64,000 nucleotides of DNA from the NCBI RefSeq assembly GCF_000961795.1, contig NZ_LADU01000120.1, positions 1 to 64,000 on the forward strand, in the 5' to 3' direction. Source of the stretch: Hyphomonas sp. BRH_c22. GTDB lineage: Bacteria > Pseudomonadota > Alphaproteobacteria > Caulobacterales > Hyphomonadaceae. The notes beneath the pieces are model-generated. The model was not told the origin of the DNA, made no database searches, and was given only the letters and a program-made list of their open reading frames with translations. The position numbers and the translations under genes were made by a program. The first letter of the stretch is position 1, and the number at the start of each line of letters is the position of its first letter. This document shows, piece by piece, positions 24,023 through 32,779 of this stretch.

Positions 24023-24682
24023 TCAGAGTGACTTCTTGGAGAAGTACCAGTCCGTATACTCAAAGCCTTCGCCCTTGCGGGCCTCGGCCGCAGCAGTGGT
24101 TTGCGGCGGCGGGACAATCACGGCGTCGCCGGGCTGCCAGTTCTCCGGCGTTGCAACCTTGTTTGCGTCCGAAGTCTGAAGCGCCGCGACCAGACGCAGG
24201 AATTCGTCGACTGACCTGCCATTCGACATCGGGTAATAGACCATGGCGCGCAGGATGCCTTCCGGATCGATGATGAAGGTGGCCCGTACAGCGGACGTGT
24301 CATCGGCTCCGGGCATGATCATGCCATAGGCATTTGCCACTTTCATCGAAAGGTCCTCGATGATCGGAAACTTCACATCGACGCCGAAATTTTCCTTGAT
24401 CGAGCGGACCCAGGCAATGTGGGCATACTTGCTGTCGATCGACAGGCCGAGCAGATCGGTGTTGAGCGCAGCGAATTTGTCGTGGGCTCTGGCGAACGCC
24501 ATGAATTCGGTCGTGCACACGGGCGTGAAATCAGCCGGGTGCGAAAAAAGGACCAGCCACTTGCCCTTGTAGTCTGTGAGCTTGCGCTGCCCGTGCGTGG
24601 TTACGGCGTCAAAGGCGGGGGCTGGCTCGTTCAGTCGCGGCATGGGGTTTTGCGTGTAGGTGATCTGGGACTCTTCAGTCAT
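24023..24682 (-). CDS. 1-Cys peroxiredoxin (Prx6/AhpC type)
   Basis: A 219-residue peroxiredoxin. The peroxidatic Cys is in SHPADFTPVCTTEFMAF (about residue 56) and the catalytic-site Arg region is VRATFIIDPEGILRAMVYYP. The length and C-terminal extension fit the Prx6 subgroup. No resolving cysteine is seen, so external thiols would recycle it. It reduces H2O2 and organic peroxides. The promoter must lie in the 239-base AT-rich stretch before tRNA-Leu. Confidence 0.93.
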   Translation of the reverse strand: MTEESQITYTQNPMPRLNEPAPAFDAVTTHGQRKLTDYKGKWLVLFSHPADFTPVCTTEFMAFARAHDKFAALNTDLLGLSIDSKYAHIAWVRSIKENFGVDVKFPIIEDLSMKVANAYGMIMPGADDTSAVRATFIIDPEGILRAMVYYPMSNGRSVDEFLRLVAALQTSDANKVATPENWQPGDAVIVPPPQTTAAAEARKGEGFEYTDWYFSKKSL

Positions 24683-24921
24683 GTACTTCTCCTGTTGAAA
24701 GGGCCGAACGGGAGCGTTGCGGTCGTATTTTAGATATTGCGCAAATAATAAAAGAGGAAGGGCGCGAATTGCCTCACGAGCGGATCGATGCGATCCATAG
24801 GCAAGTTCTATGGCAGAAGCTGAAACGCCTTCGGCTGACGCTTCGCACGTGGCGCAGACGGGCCGATCATGGCCTGCCTGCTTGCCAAGTCCGGCGGTCG
24901 CGAATAGTCACGGATGCCAGT

Positions 24922-25008
24922 GCGGGCGTGGCGAAATTGGTAAACGCAGCAGACTTAAAATCTGCCGGTCGCAAGGCCTTGCCGGTTCAAGCCCGGCCGT
25001 CCGCACCA
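24922..25008 (+). tRNA. tRNA-Leu (anticodon UAA)
   Basis: An 87-base class II tRNA with encoded CCA (25006-25008). The acceptor stem GCGGGCG pairs with CGTCCGC. The anticodon stem GCAGA/TCTGC encloses CTTAAAA, giving anticodon TAA at 24956-24958. It has a long variable arm and a T-loop with GGTTCAAGCC. The flanks 24683-24921 and 25009-25214 hold no gene I can support. Confidence 0.97.
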
Positions 25009-25214
25009 ACTCCACCAGACCGAGAAAAATGTCGCACGAATGTCACACTCGCGCCGGATCCGTATCGTTTTGGCCCAATACTTGCTGAAATCTTAATGCC
25101 GGCCTCATGCAAGTTCCGAATGGCACCTATATAATATGAGAGGGAACAATAGGGGGCGGCCATACATATCTACGAGGCAGATCAGAAAAAATCTGACTTG
25201 AAGGACAAGATACA

Positions 25215-25751
25215 ATGTTGCGCACGCTTTTCGTCTCTACCAGTTTCGCCATCATGGCGCTTTCCGCACAGGCCAGCCCCGAGGCTGAAGCACTGATCGC
25301 CGGAACGGCCAGCCAGATTTCCACAACCCAGACAGGCGTATCGACGTTGACCGAGGCGATTGACGTGCAGGCCATCGCCCGGTTCACGCTTGGCAAGCAT
25401 TCCCGCCGCCTGAGCGAGGATGAGCAGGTTCGCTTCACCGCAGCCTTCGAGAAATTCCTGGTCGGCACGTTCGAAGACCAGAAGAACAAGATGAAGAATG
25501 CCAGGGTCGAAGTCCTCGGTTCAGTAGACCGGAGTGACAGGGATTCAGTGGTTGAAACGCGGGTGACCCAAAAGGGCGAAGACCCGATGACGGTGCGCTG
25601 GCGGGTGATTGAGCGTGACGGCACCTGGCGTGTCGTGGATGTCGAGGTTCTCGGCCTCTGGCTCGCAATCGAGCAACGCGCGCAGATCGCCGCCATTCTC
25701 GACAAGCCGCGCGCCACGATTGATGACGCGATTGCGGCCTTGGACTCCTGA
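25215..25751 (+). CDS. mlaC: MlaC/Ttg2D-family phospholipid-binding periplasmic protein
   Basis: A 178-residue exported protein with a signal peptide (LFVSTSFAIMALSAQA). The mature part matches the MlaC family: IDVQAIARFTLGKHSRRLSEDEQVRF, FEKFLVGTF and WRVIERDGTWRVVDVEVLGLWLA, close to the usual D(V/L)xVxGVSL pattern. MlaC shuttles phospholipids between outer- and inner-membrane complexes. Here it is alone, with no mlaEFD or mlaA nearby, so its ABC partner is elsewhere. A hairpin follows at 25789. Confidence 0.85.
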   Translation: MLRTLFVSTSFAIMALSAQASPEAEALIAGTASQISTTQTGVSTLTEAIDVQAIARFTLGKHSRRLSEDEQVRFTAAFEKFLVGTFEDQKNKMKNARVEVLGSVDRSDRDSVVETRVTQKGEDPMTVRWRVIERDGTWRVVDVEVLGLWLAIEQRAQIAAILDKPRATIDDAIAALDS

Positions 25752-25788
25752 AGTCCAGCCGGTAACCGACAGTGGGTGAATTTCCAGG

Positions 25789-25811
25789 GGGCGCCAGAGG
25801 ATCTGGCGCCC
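25789..25811 (+). terminator. Terminator-like hairpin after mlaC
   Basis: GGGCGCCAGA, loop GGA, TCTGGCGCCC, perfect 10-bp arms, 38 bases after the mlaC stop. No T-run follows, so it may be a weak terminator or an mRNA 3' end protector. Confidence 0.55.
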
Positions 25812-25883
25812 TCAACCTGGTTGTGATGGTGCGTTGATTAGGGCAGTTTCCCACTTCAACAGCATCACAGGACCTTTCCCCCA

Positions 25884-26807
25884 ATGCCATTGCCCTTCAA
25901 GAGCCAGCTCCCCAACCTGGATGGAATTTACGCCGCCTTGTTCTCTGCGGCTGAAATCATCTACGCCGAACTCAAAAAAGGCGCTGGTTTGAAATTTGCC
26001 ACGTCCAGCAATGAGTCCGGTGACGACCAGATCGAACTGGATGTCATTGCTGATGAGGCCTTTTTCGACGCGCTGAAGCGCGACGGCAATGTCAGGTATG
26101 TCGTGTCCGAAGAACGTCCGGGCCTGAACAAGATTTCGGATGGCCGCTACAGCGTGGCGCTCGACCCGTTGGACGGCTCCAAATCCGCGCTGGTGGGTAT
26201 CCCCTCCGGCGCCATTTTCGGCGTTTTCGAGAATGCCGAGGTTGCCGGGGATTTCCATGGCCGGAACATTGTCAGCGGCGGGTTCTTTGTCTTCGGCATG
26301 AATCTGGAGGCCTATTTCGCGGATGGCGACAAGGTCTACAAGGGCATCTTCAACCAGGACACATCCACCTGGAAAGTTTTGCCGATTGAAGGCGGCCTGC
26401 CTTCAGCGGATGTCCTGGCGATCAATGGCCAGAACCAGATGGTATGGGATACCTGGCTGCAGGAGCACTATGCCGACCTGCTGGACACCCGGAACGGTAC
26501 CGTCAAACCCCACAATATGCGCTGGTATGCTTCCATGGTCTCCGACATGAAGCGCATGGTGCTGCAGGGCGGGCTTTTCGTGTACCCGCGCGCCAATACC
26601 AAGGGCTACGAAGAGGGCAAGCTGCGCCTCGTCTATGAGGCCATCCCCATGTCATTCCTGATCGCAGCCATGGGCGGCGCCTCGACCGATGGCGATCAGT
26701 CGCTTCTCGACGTGCCGGTGGAAAGCCTGCACCAGAAGACACCCGTCTTCATCGGCGAGAAGAGCAAGATTGAACGGGTTGAAGCTGCGAAACGGAAACA
26801 CAGCTGA
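25884..26807 (+). CDS. fbp: Fructose-1,6-bisphosphatase, class 1
   Basis: Hydrolyses fructose 1,6-bisphosphate in gluconeogenesis. It has 307 residues. The metal site is in SVALDPLDGSKSALV (about residues 90-104), and the family signature appears as KLRLVYEAIPMSFLIAAMGG. The N-terminal allosteric part is short compared with the E. coli enzyme (about 330 residues). It converges on ald with 22 bases between stops. Gluconeogenesis would matter in an organism living on amino acids and acyl-CoAs, as this window suggests. Confidence 0.93.
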   Translation: MPLPFKSQLPNLDGIYAALFSAAEIIYAELKKGAGLKFATSSNESGDDQIELDVIADEAFFDALKRDGNVRYVVSEERPGLNKISDGRYSVALDPLDGSKSALVGIPSGAIFGVFENAEVAGDFHGRNIVSGGFFVFGMNLEAYFADGDKVYKGIFNQDTSTWKVLPIEGGLPSADVLAINGQNQMVWDTWLQEHYADLLDTRNGTVKPHNMRWYASMVSDMKRMVLQGGLFVYPRANTKGYEEGKLRLVYEAIPMSFLIAAMGGASTDGDQSLLDVPVESLHQKTPVFIGEKSKIERVEAAKRKHS

Positions 26808-26829
26808 CACGCTCACGCGGCTGGCGCGT

Positions 26830-27945
26830 CTAGATGGTCAGCCAGTCGGGCCGCACATAGTCCTCACCGAGGTCGCGGGCGACGGCTTCGTGGGCGATCT
26901 TGCCGCCGTCGACGGTCAGGCCGTTGGCAAGGTGCGGGTTCGCATTGATGGCCTCGCGCGCGCCCTTGTTCGCGATCTGCATGACGAAGGGCAGGGTCGC
27001 ATTGTTCAGCGCATAGGTCGATGTGCGGGGCACAGCGCCTGGCATGTTGGCGACGCAATAATGCAGGATGCCATCGACGTCATAGATCGGGTCTTCGTGC
27101 GTCGTCGCGTGGCTGGTCTCGAAACAACCGCCCTGGTCGATGGCAATATCGACGAGCACGGCGCCTGGTTTCATCGTGGCGAGCTGGGCGCGCGAGATGA
27201 GCTTCGGGGCCGACGCGCCGGGGATGAGCACTGCGCCGATGACCAGGTCGGCATCCCTGATGGCTTCAGCCAGCGAATGGGCCGTTGAATACATGGTCTT
27301 CAGGCTGCCGCGGAACTGCTCGTCCAGTTCGGCGAGGCGATTATTGTTGCGGTCGAAAACGGTGACATCTGCCCGCATGCCCACCGCGATCTCAGCCGCA
27401 TGCGTGCCCGAAACCCCGCCACCGATGATGACGACCTTGGATGGCGCGACGCCGGGAACGCCGCCGAGCAGAATGCCGCGGCCACGCTTGGTGCGCATCA
27501 GGGCCCAGGCAGCGACCTGCAACGACATGCGGCCTGCAACCTGGCTCATCGGGCGCAGCAGCGGCAGGCCGCCCTCATCGTCCGTAACGGTCTCATAGGC
27601 GATCGCAAGGCAGCCAGACTTCATCAGGCCGGCGGCCTGGACAGGATCCGGGGCGAGGTGGAGGTAGGTGAACAGGGTGTGCGCGGGCGTGAGGCGGGCG
27701 GTTTCTTCCGGCTGGGGCTCCTTCACCTTCACGATCAGTTCGCTGGCAGCGAAGACCGCATCGGCATCAGGCAGTATATTAGCGCCGACCAGAGTGTACG
27801 CCTCGTTCGCGAAGCCGGAACCGAGGCCGGCTCCCGACTGAATGTTGACCTCGTGACCCGCCCGCGTGAGCTCGCCGGCACTTTCCGGTGTGAGACCGAC
27901 ACGCGATTCCTGTTTTTTGATTTCTGTTGGAACACCAATGCGCAT
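26830..27945 (-). CDS. ald: Alanine dehydrogenase
   Basis: NAD-dependent oxidative deamination of L-alanine to pyruvate. It has 371 residues. The N-terminus MRIGVPTEIKKQESRVGLTP is diagnostic, the catalytic Lys and His lie in IVKVKEPQ and FTYLHLAPD, and the NAD-binding motif is IIGGGVSGTHAAEIAVGM. The C-terminus has the NMPGAVPRTSTYALNNATLPF signature. The enzyme feeds amino-acid carbon into central metabolism. Confidence 0.97.
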   Translation of the reverse strand: MRIGVPTEIKKQESRVGLTPESAGELTRAGHEVNIQSGAGLGSGFANEAYTLVGANILPDADAVFAASELIVKVKEPQPEETARLTPAHTLFTYLHLAPDPVQAAGLMKSGCLAIAYETVTDDEGGLPLLRPMSQVAGRMSLQVAAWALMRTKRGRGILLGGVPGVAPSKVVIIGGGVSGTHAAEIAVGMRADVTVFDRNNNRLAELDEQFRGSLKTMYSTAHSLAEAIRDADLVIGAVLIPGASAPKLISRAQLATMKPGAVLVDIAIDQGGCFETSHATTHEDPIYDVDGILHYCVANMPGAVPRTSTYALNNATLPFVMQIANKGAREAINANPHLANGLTVDGGKIAHEAVARDLGEDYVRPDWLTI

Positions 27946-28007
27946 GATCGCTCTCCCTGAGGCAAGGCATGCCTATAAACCCGCTTTCTGCGGAATTCCA
28001 GCCCTTG

Positions 28008-29825
28008 TCAGGCTGCTTCTTCGACCTCGTCGGATTCCTCGCCTGAATTCGCGTCTTTGCTGCGCTCCTTGCTGACGTCTCCGATCATGAACCGCTCGGC
28101 CTCTTCCTCCATCCATTCGCGGACTTCATCTTCAGGAACTCCCAGCGTGAACAGCATGTCGGCGACCATTTCGATGCCTTTCGGCTGGCCGGCCGTGAGG
28201 TGGGCGCGCACACCGAGATCGAGATAGCGTTCAAGGTCCAGCCGGCTTTCGACGGCAACAAATCGGACAAGTTCCGGGAAGAGGCGGGTAATGGTTGGCG
28301 TCACTTCCCGCGAGATCTCGTAGCGGGAAAAGCCAAGCACGACGGCGCGGGCATTGCTGCCGCCGACCGCTTCGACGAGTTTCATGTTCGAGGCATCGCC
28401 GAAGGCGACATGATAGCCGTCGGACACCGCGGCAAGGAAACGCTGCGGCTCGGCTTCGGTGGCAATGTATGGGATCTTGTGATCGACCAGGGCGTCAATG
28501 GCGAGGCGCCCGGCAGCCGACATGCCGATCACGATGACCGGCCGCTCACCCCCACCGCTGGACGCCCGGGCGAGTTCCGTTGTGGTCTTGCTTTGGCGCG
28601 CGAGATGGCGCGACAGGCGGGCGCCGAGGTCGGCCCAGCCGGGGGCGAGGGCGAGGGAGAGGGCCACGGCGGCCACGATACTGCTCATCAGCCCGGAAGA
28701 AATGCCCGCCACGATGGCGCTCAGTGAGAGGACGACAAGCGTGAACTCCGAACCCTGCGCGAGGAGGAAGGCGAGCTGGGTGGCGCCCGGCACACTCCAC
28801 TTGTTAAGTCGGGCGGCGGCATAGCCGAGCCCGGTCTTGACGAGGAGGATGGCGGCGGTCCCGGCCAGCACGAGTGGCAGGTTTGACATCAGGGCGGGCA
28901 GGTCGATGGACAGGCCGACGCTGATGAAGAAGAAGGATAGCAGCAGGCCCCGGAAGGGGCCCATTTCGGTCTGGACCTGATGGCGGAAAGGTGTGCCGGA
29001 CACGGCCAGGCCCGCGAGGAAGGCGCCAAGCGTGAGCGAGAGCCCAATCACGGCCGTCGCACACGCCGCTGCCAGAACCAGCAGCAATGTGAAGGCGGTG
29101 AAGGCTTCGGCGTTGCGCGTGGCGGCCAGGGTGCGGAAGACCGGGTTGATCAGGTACTTGCCGGCGAGCAGCGCAGCCCCGAATGCAATGATCGTCTGAA
29201 CGAGCGACAGGCCGAGGGCGGCATAGAGGGGCACACTGGCGCCGTCGAGAAGGTAGTCCGAGACGACACCGGCCAGTCCCTGCGCGCCAACGTCGGTATC
29301 GCCCAGCGAGCTTGCAAAGATCATCAGGAAGATGGCCACGATGTCCTGGAAAATCAGAATATGCGTTGCCGAGCGGCCAATCGGGCAGGAGTTCTGCTCG
29401 CGCTCTGTCAGGATGCGGGCGACAACAGCTGTCGACGAGAGGCCGAGGCTGAGACCAATGGCGATCGCAATAGGCCATTCGACCCCGATCATAGCGAGGG
29501 CCAAGGCGCTGACGAGACCGTTGAAGAACAGATGCATGGGCGCGAGGCGCAACAGGTCTTTCCGGCTTTCGTTCAGTTCGCGAAGCGACACGTGCATGCC
29601 GATATCGAACAGCAGGAACACCACGCCAAGCTCTGCCAGCAAGTGTGTCGCGCTGCTTTCCTCGATCAGGCCGAGCATGCCGGGCCCGATCAGGATGCCG
29701 GCAATCAGGTATCCCACAATCGGGCTGAGCCGCATTGCCTTCGATGCCAGAGCCGCTGCTGCGCCGAAGCCTAGGAGTGTGATTGCGGGAACCAGGGCTT
29801 CAACGGGAGTCAACTCTGCGGCCAT
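28008..29825 (-). CDS. CPA2-family cation/proton antiporter with RCK domain
   Basis: A 605-residue protein of the KefB/KefC/YbaL group. About 12 membrane helices (residues 10-395) include SPIVGYLIAGILIGPGMLG and LGLSSTAVVARILTERE. A TrkA-N nucleotide-binding domain follows (VIVIGMSAAGRLAIDALVD, about 415-430 onward, with FGDAS) and then an acidic tail. Related proteins export K+ or Na+ in exchange for protons under redox or nucleotide control. No ancillary KefF/KefG gene is adjacent. The exact ion is not known. Confidence 0.9.
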   Translation of the reverse strand: MAAELTPVEALVPAITLLGFGAAAALASKAMRLSPIVGYLIAGILIGPGMLGLIEESSATHLLAELGVVFLLFDIGMHVSLRELNESRKDLLRLAPMHLFFNGLVSALALAMIGVEWPIAIAIGLSLGLSSTAVVARILTEREQNSCPIGRSATHILIFQDIVAIFLMIFASSLGDTDVGAQGLAGVVSDYLLDGASVPLYAALGLSLVQTIIAFGAALLAGKYLINPVFRTLAATRNAEAFTAFTLLLVLAAACATAVIGLSLTLGAFLAGLAVSGTPFRHQVQTEMGPFRGLLLSFFFISVGLSIDLPALMSNLPLVLAGTAAILLVKTGLGYAAARLNKWSVPGATQLAFLLAQGSEFTLVVLSLSAIVAGISSGLMSSIVAAVALSLALAPGWADLGARLSRHLARQSKTTTELARASSGGGERPVIVIGMSAAGRLAIDALVDHKIPYIATEAEPQRFLAAVSDGYHVAFGDASNMKLVEAVGGSNARAVVLGFSRYEISREVTPTITRLFPELVRFVAVESRLDLERYLDLGVRAHLTAGQPKGIEMVADMLFTLGVPEDEVREWMEEEAERFMIGDVSKERSKDANSGEESDEVEEAA

Positions 29826-29896
29826 GCGTGTGTAGATACTCCTGATTGTGCTGTAGTGTGTGCCACTTAATCTAGTGTGATTGCGGCAAAATTACA

Positions 29897-29930
29897 AAGG
29901 CCGCCAAGTCCGTTTCGGACTGGCGGCCTT
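29897..29930 (-). terminator. Terminator of the TorF-type porin gene
   Basis: Arms 29897-29912 and 29916-29930 pair over 15 positions with one bulged base; on the minus strand the hairpin is followed by TTTGTAATTTTG. It lies 69 bases past the porin stop. Confidence 0.75.
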
Positions 29931-29998
29931 CACCGTGCTGCGCGTGGGGGAGGGCAATCAGGTCCACGCGCAGTATGGGAGGAAGATTATCCCTTGCC

Positions 29999-30673
29999 TT
30001 AGAGGCTTTTCGCGAAGGTCAGCACGACACGTTCGTCGGCAATGCTGGTGTCATCGACATCGGTACCCCAGTAGCGAAGATCGACATCGATGCCGATTGG
30101 CAGGCTGTAGGTGCCGCCAAGCGACCAGTTGGTGTAGTCGCCGCCGCCATCGAAGCTGTAGTTGCCGACGCTTGCATCGACCGCAAAGGCATCAGTCAGG
30201 CCGTAGCCGGCCGTTGCCTGGTAGTAGACGTTCTGATTGTCCGGATCCCAGTAGACTTCACCACCGACGCCTAGGCCGCCAGCGAACTCGTATCCAAGGG
30301 CACCCTTGATTTCAACGAAGTCGAGATCGGACTCGTCAGCATCAGGATAAGCATAGTAGATCACGCCAACATCCCAGGTGACACCACTCTCAAGCGCGCC
30401 AGCCAAACCGCCGTAGAAGTCCACTTCGATATTGGTGTCGGAATCGTCGCCGAAATCGACATTGGATGCCCATGTGCCGGCATAGAACATGCCATTGGCA
30501 TAATCGAACCCGCCCTGGATGGCCGGATCTTCATCAGTTTGTGAAATGCCGCGCCAGACATAGTCGGACGTGATGGCAACGTTGCCGGACCATTCACCTT
30601 CAGCGACAGCTGTGCCAGCCGTGGCCAGTAGAGCAACAAGGGCGACCCCCGCCCGTGATACCTTGGTTTTCAT
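29999..30673 (-). CDS. TorF-family putative porin
   Basis: A 224-residue outer-membrane protein. The signal peptide is SRAGVALVALLATAGTAVAEG. The mature chain is rich in Asp, Gly, Tyr and Trp and has the TorF motif TSDYVWRGISQTDEDPAIQGGFDY, followed by alternating amphipathic strands ending VVLTFAKSL. I start at 30673 because the signal peptide begins there; the longer in-frame leader is AT-rich promoter sequence. It has its own promoter and terminator. The transported solute is unknown. Confidence 0.85.
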   Translation of the reverse strand: MKTKVSRAGVALVALLATAGTAVAEGEWSGNVAITSDYVWRGISQTDEDPAIQGGFDYANGMFYAGTWASNVDFGDDSDTNIEVDFYGGLAGALESGVTWDVGVIYYAYPDADESDLDFVEIKGALGYEFAGGLGVGGEVYWDPDNQNVYYQATAGYGLTDAFAVDASVGNYSFDGGGDYTNWSLGGTYSLPIGIDVDLRYWGTDVDDTSIADERVVLTFAKSL

Positions 30674-30848
30674 CGTGTAGTACCCCGTTTTCAAACCACT
30701 CCTTGCTTGGAGCGCAAAACCGAGGATTGCCCGTGTGGTCGGGGCATTCGAAGCAAAATATCTCTTGGCGTATTTCCGCCAACGGATCGCCGCTATTTTA
30801 GGCACGCTCGTACTGGAAATGCCTGCAGATTGTGCGCCCTGCGGTTAA

Positions 30849-31664
30849 TTACCTTGCCACGAGCGGGGCGTATCCAAGGTGCATGCCCGCATCGACGAGA
30901 AGTGTTTCGCCTGTCACGTGCCGCGAGGCATCCGAGAGGAAGAAAAGGGCTGTATCTGCAATATCATCAGGGCCGCTGGCTACGTTCAGCGGCACGGATG
31001 CGGCGACGCCCGCTTCCATGCGCTTGTACTGTTCCTCGTCCATCGTATCCTTGAACCAGCGTGTGCCGATGAATCCCGGACAAACGGCATTGACGCGAAT
31101 CGCCGGCGCCAGCGCACGGGCCAGCGACAGGGTCATTGTGTTGAGGGCTCCCTTTGTGGCGGCGTACGCAACGGACGAGCCGATGCCCGTCACTCCGGCA
31201 ATCGACGATACGTTGAGTACAGTCGCTGCGCGACCTGTCTGGGTGTGGCTGGCAACGAGCAAGTCGCGGCAGGCCTGCATCATCATGAATGGGCCCACGA
31301 CATTGACTGCATAAGTATCCAGGAAATCATCCTTGCTGAGGGCATTCAGGTCGGCGTGATCGCGCGCATGTCGTGTGATACCGGCATTGTTCACAAGAAT
31401 GTCGAGCCGGCCGCTGGCTCCTGCGGCCTCGGCCAGAACACGGCAACCCTCCTCGGTGGAGACATCGGCCTGAACGAGCCGGGACTGGCTGCCCAGCGCC
31501 TGGCAATCGGACACGGTTGCCTCTCCATCGGAAACGGAACGGCTGCAATTGACAATCACGTCCGCGCCGCGCTCCGCAAGCTTCAGCGCGATGGATCGTC
31601 CAAGCCCGGTGGCCGAGCCGGTAACCACTGCGGTGCGCCCGGAAAGATCGCGAAGTTCTGCCAT
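30849..31664 (-). CDS. SDR-family oxidoreductase
   Basis: A 271-residue short-chain dehydrogenase. The cofactor motif is TGSATGLGRSIALKL, followed by NNAGITRH, the catalytic Ser in LNVSSIAG and YAATK in the active site. The C-terminal pattern DDIADTALFFLSDASRHVTGETLLVDAG resembles 3-oxoacyl reductases (FabG-like). The Arg/Ser after the first strand suggests NADPH. I start at 31664, just before the conserved fold, with GGTGGAA upstream. The substrate is unknown. Confidence 0.88.
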   Translation of the reverse strand: MAELRDLSGRTAVVTGSATGLGRSIALKLAERGADVIVNCSRSVSDGEATVSDCQALGSQSRLVQADVSTEEGCRVLAEAAGASGRLDILVNNAGITRHARDHADLNALSKDDFLDTYAVNVVGPFMMMQACRDLLVASHTQTGRAATVLNVSSIAGVTGIGSSVAYAATKGALNTMTLSLARALAPAIRVNAVCPGFIGTRWFKDTMDEEQYKRMEAGVAASVPLNVASGPDDIADTALFFLSDASRHVTGETLLVDAGMHLGYAPLVAR

Positions 31665-31820
31665 GTTGGTTCCACCCTGAGAGTTCGAGTTATTGAAAAG
31701 CTGAAGGAGGCTGACGCTGCGTAAAGTCAATATACCACCCCGATAGATTTCCGTATGAAAAAATCAACAAAGCGGAAACTGTTGTGTTTTATGCAGGTTC
31801 AGCTGATGGGAGGCGTTTGG

Positions 31821-32768
31821 ATGGATCAGGGGTTCGAAGCACTCGTCGCGCAGATTTCGAGTGTCGTGAAGCTGTCTGAAGACGACGCTCACTGCTTCGC
31901 TACCGAAATGTATGGTCACGGCATTGTTTCACTGAATGATGCTGACGGCCTCTTTACCATCAACTTTCATCTCGCTGGATCCTCCCCTGCCTGGGATCGC
32001 CTCTTCATTGCCGCGATCAAGGATCACCTGCTGGTCCAGAACGATCCGCGCAACTGGGTTTCAGAAGAAGAGGCCGAATGGCTGATCGGGAAGATTACCC
32101 GCGGAACGACGGGCCCGATCGCGTCGGAGGTGGATCTCCTGCTTCAGGTGATCCGCTATGCCGAAGGCGTACCCGAGCGGCTTGGCAATTTCGCGCTTCA
32201 GATGGCGTGTGAGCGCATCACCTTTCTGGGCAAGGCGGTTGCCGAAGATGTCGAACGGGTCAGGCGCGCGCTGATTGTTCCGGCGGGTGAGCATCTTAAC
32301 TGGATCACGGCGCCGGAAGCCGACCTTCTGCTGAAGACAAATGACCTTGTGGCGCATTCTCTGAACGATCCGTCCTGGAACGACCTGTTTGCCCGTGCGA
32401 TCGCGAATCGCCTCATGGCGCGGGCGCACCCGGATCCGGCGAGCCAGCCGGAATTGATGTCGCGCGAGCACTGGATTGGCGACATGCGTCCTGAGCCAGG
32501 CACGTTCCTGGAAGATGTGCGGTCCGCCTTCACTGAAGATGGCTGGTTCCATCCGATCAGCCGCGATGAAGCCAAAGCACAGGCCGCCCGCCAGGTTGCA
32601 CGGGCGTCAGCGCGGCGCGAGGCAGATATCGGCCTTGAAGACGAGGCCGCATGGTTTCTCACGCGGTTGAGCGCGGACAAACCCGTCAGCCTGGCGGAGC
32701 GTGCCCTGATCGACTTCCTGAAAGTCGAGGCACCGGGCTTTGCTCAGGGGCTGGCGATAGCGGCCTGA
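31821..32768 (+). CDS. Repeat-containing hypothetical protein
   Basis: A 315-residue soluble, acidic and helical protein of unknown function. It contains about three and a half copies of one unit of roughly 55 residues: an acidic EA(D/E)-Leu segment, a 10-residue turn, then PxWxxLFxxAIxxxLM. Clear examples are AGSSPAWDRLFIAAIKDHLL and LNDPSWNDLFARAIANRLM, and partial ones are SEEEAEWLIGKI and EDEAAWFLTRL. ATG 31821 has GGGAGG eight bases upstream; ATGs at 31806 and 31755 are alternatives. Similar proteins occur widely in alphaproteobacteria as conserved hypotheticals. It stands between divergent SDR and convergent DUF2157 genes. Confidence 0.75.
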   Translation: MDQGFEALVAQISSVVKLSEDDAHCFATEMYGHGIVSLNDADGLFTINFHLAGSSPAWDRLFIAAIKDHLLVQNDPRNWVSEEEAEWLIGKITRGTTGPIASEVDLLLQVIRYAEGVPERLGNFALQMACERITFLGKAVAEDVERVRRALIVPAGEHLNWITAPEADLLLKTNDLVAHSLNDPSWNDLFARAIANRLMARAHPDPASQPELMSREHWIGDMRPEPGTFLEDVRSAFTEDGWFHPISRDEAKAQAARQVARASARREADIGLEDEAAWFLTRLSADKPVSLAERALIDFLKVEAPGFAQGLAIAA

Positions 32769-32779
32769 CCGCCAGACGG

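Noticed and set aside
24683..24921. Possible small gene or riboswitch before tRNA-Leu(UAA)
   Set aside because: No ORF with a ribosome site and no conserved RNA fold could be recognised; it probably holds the peroxiredoxin and tRNA promoters.
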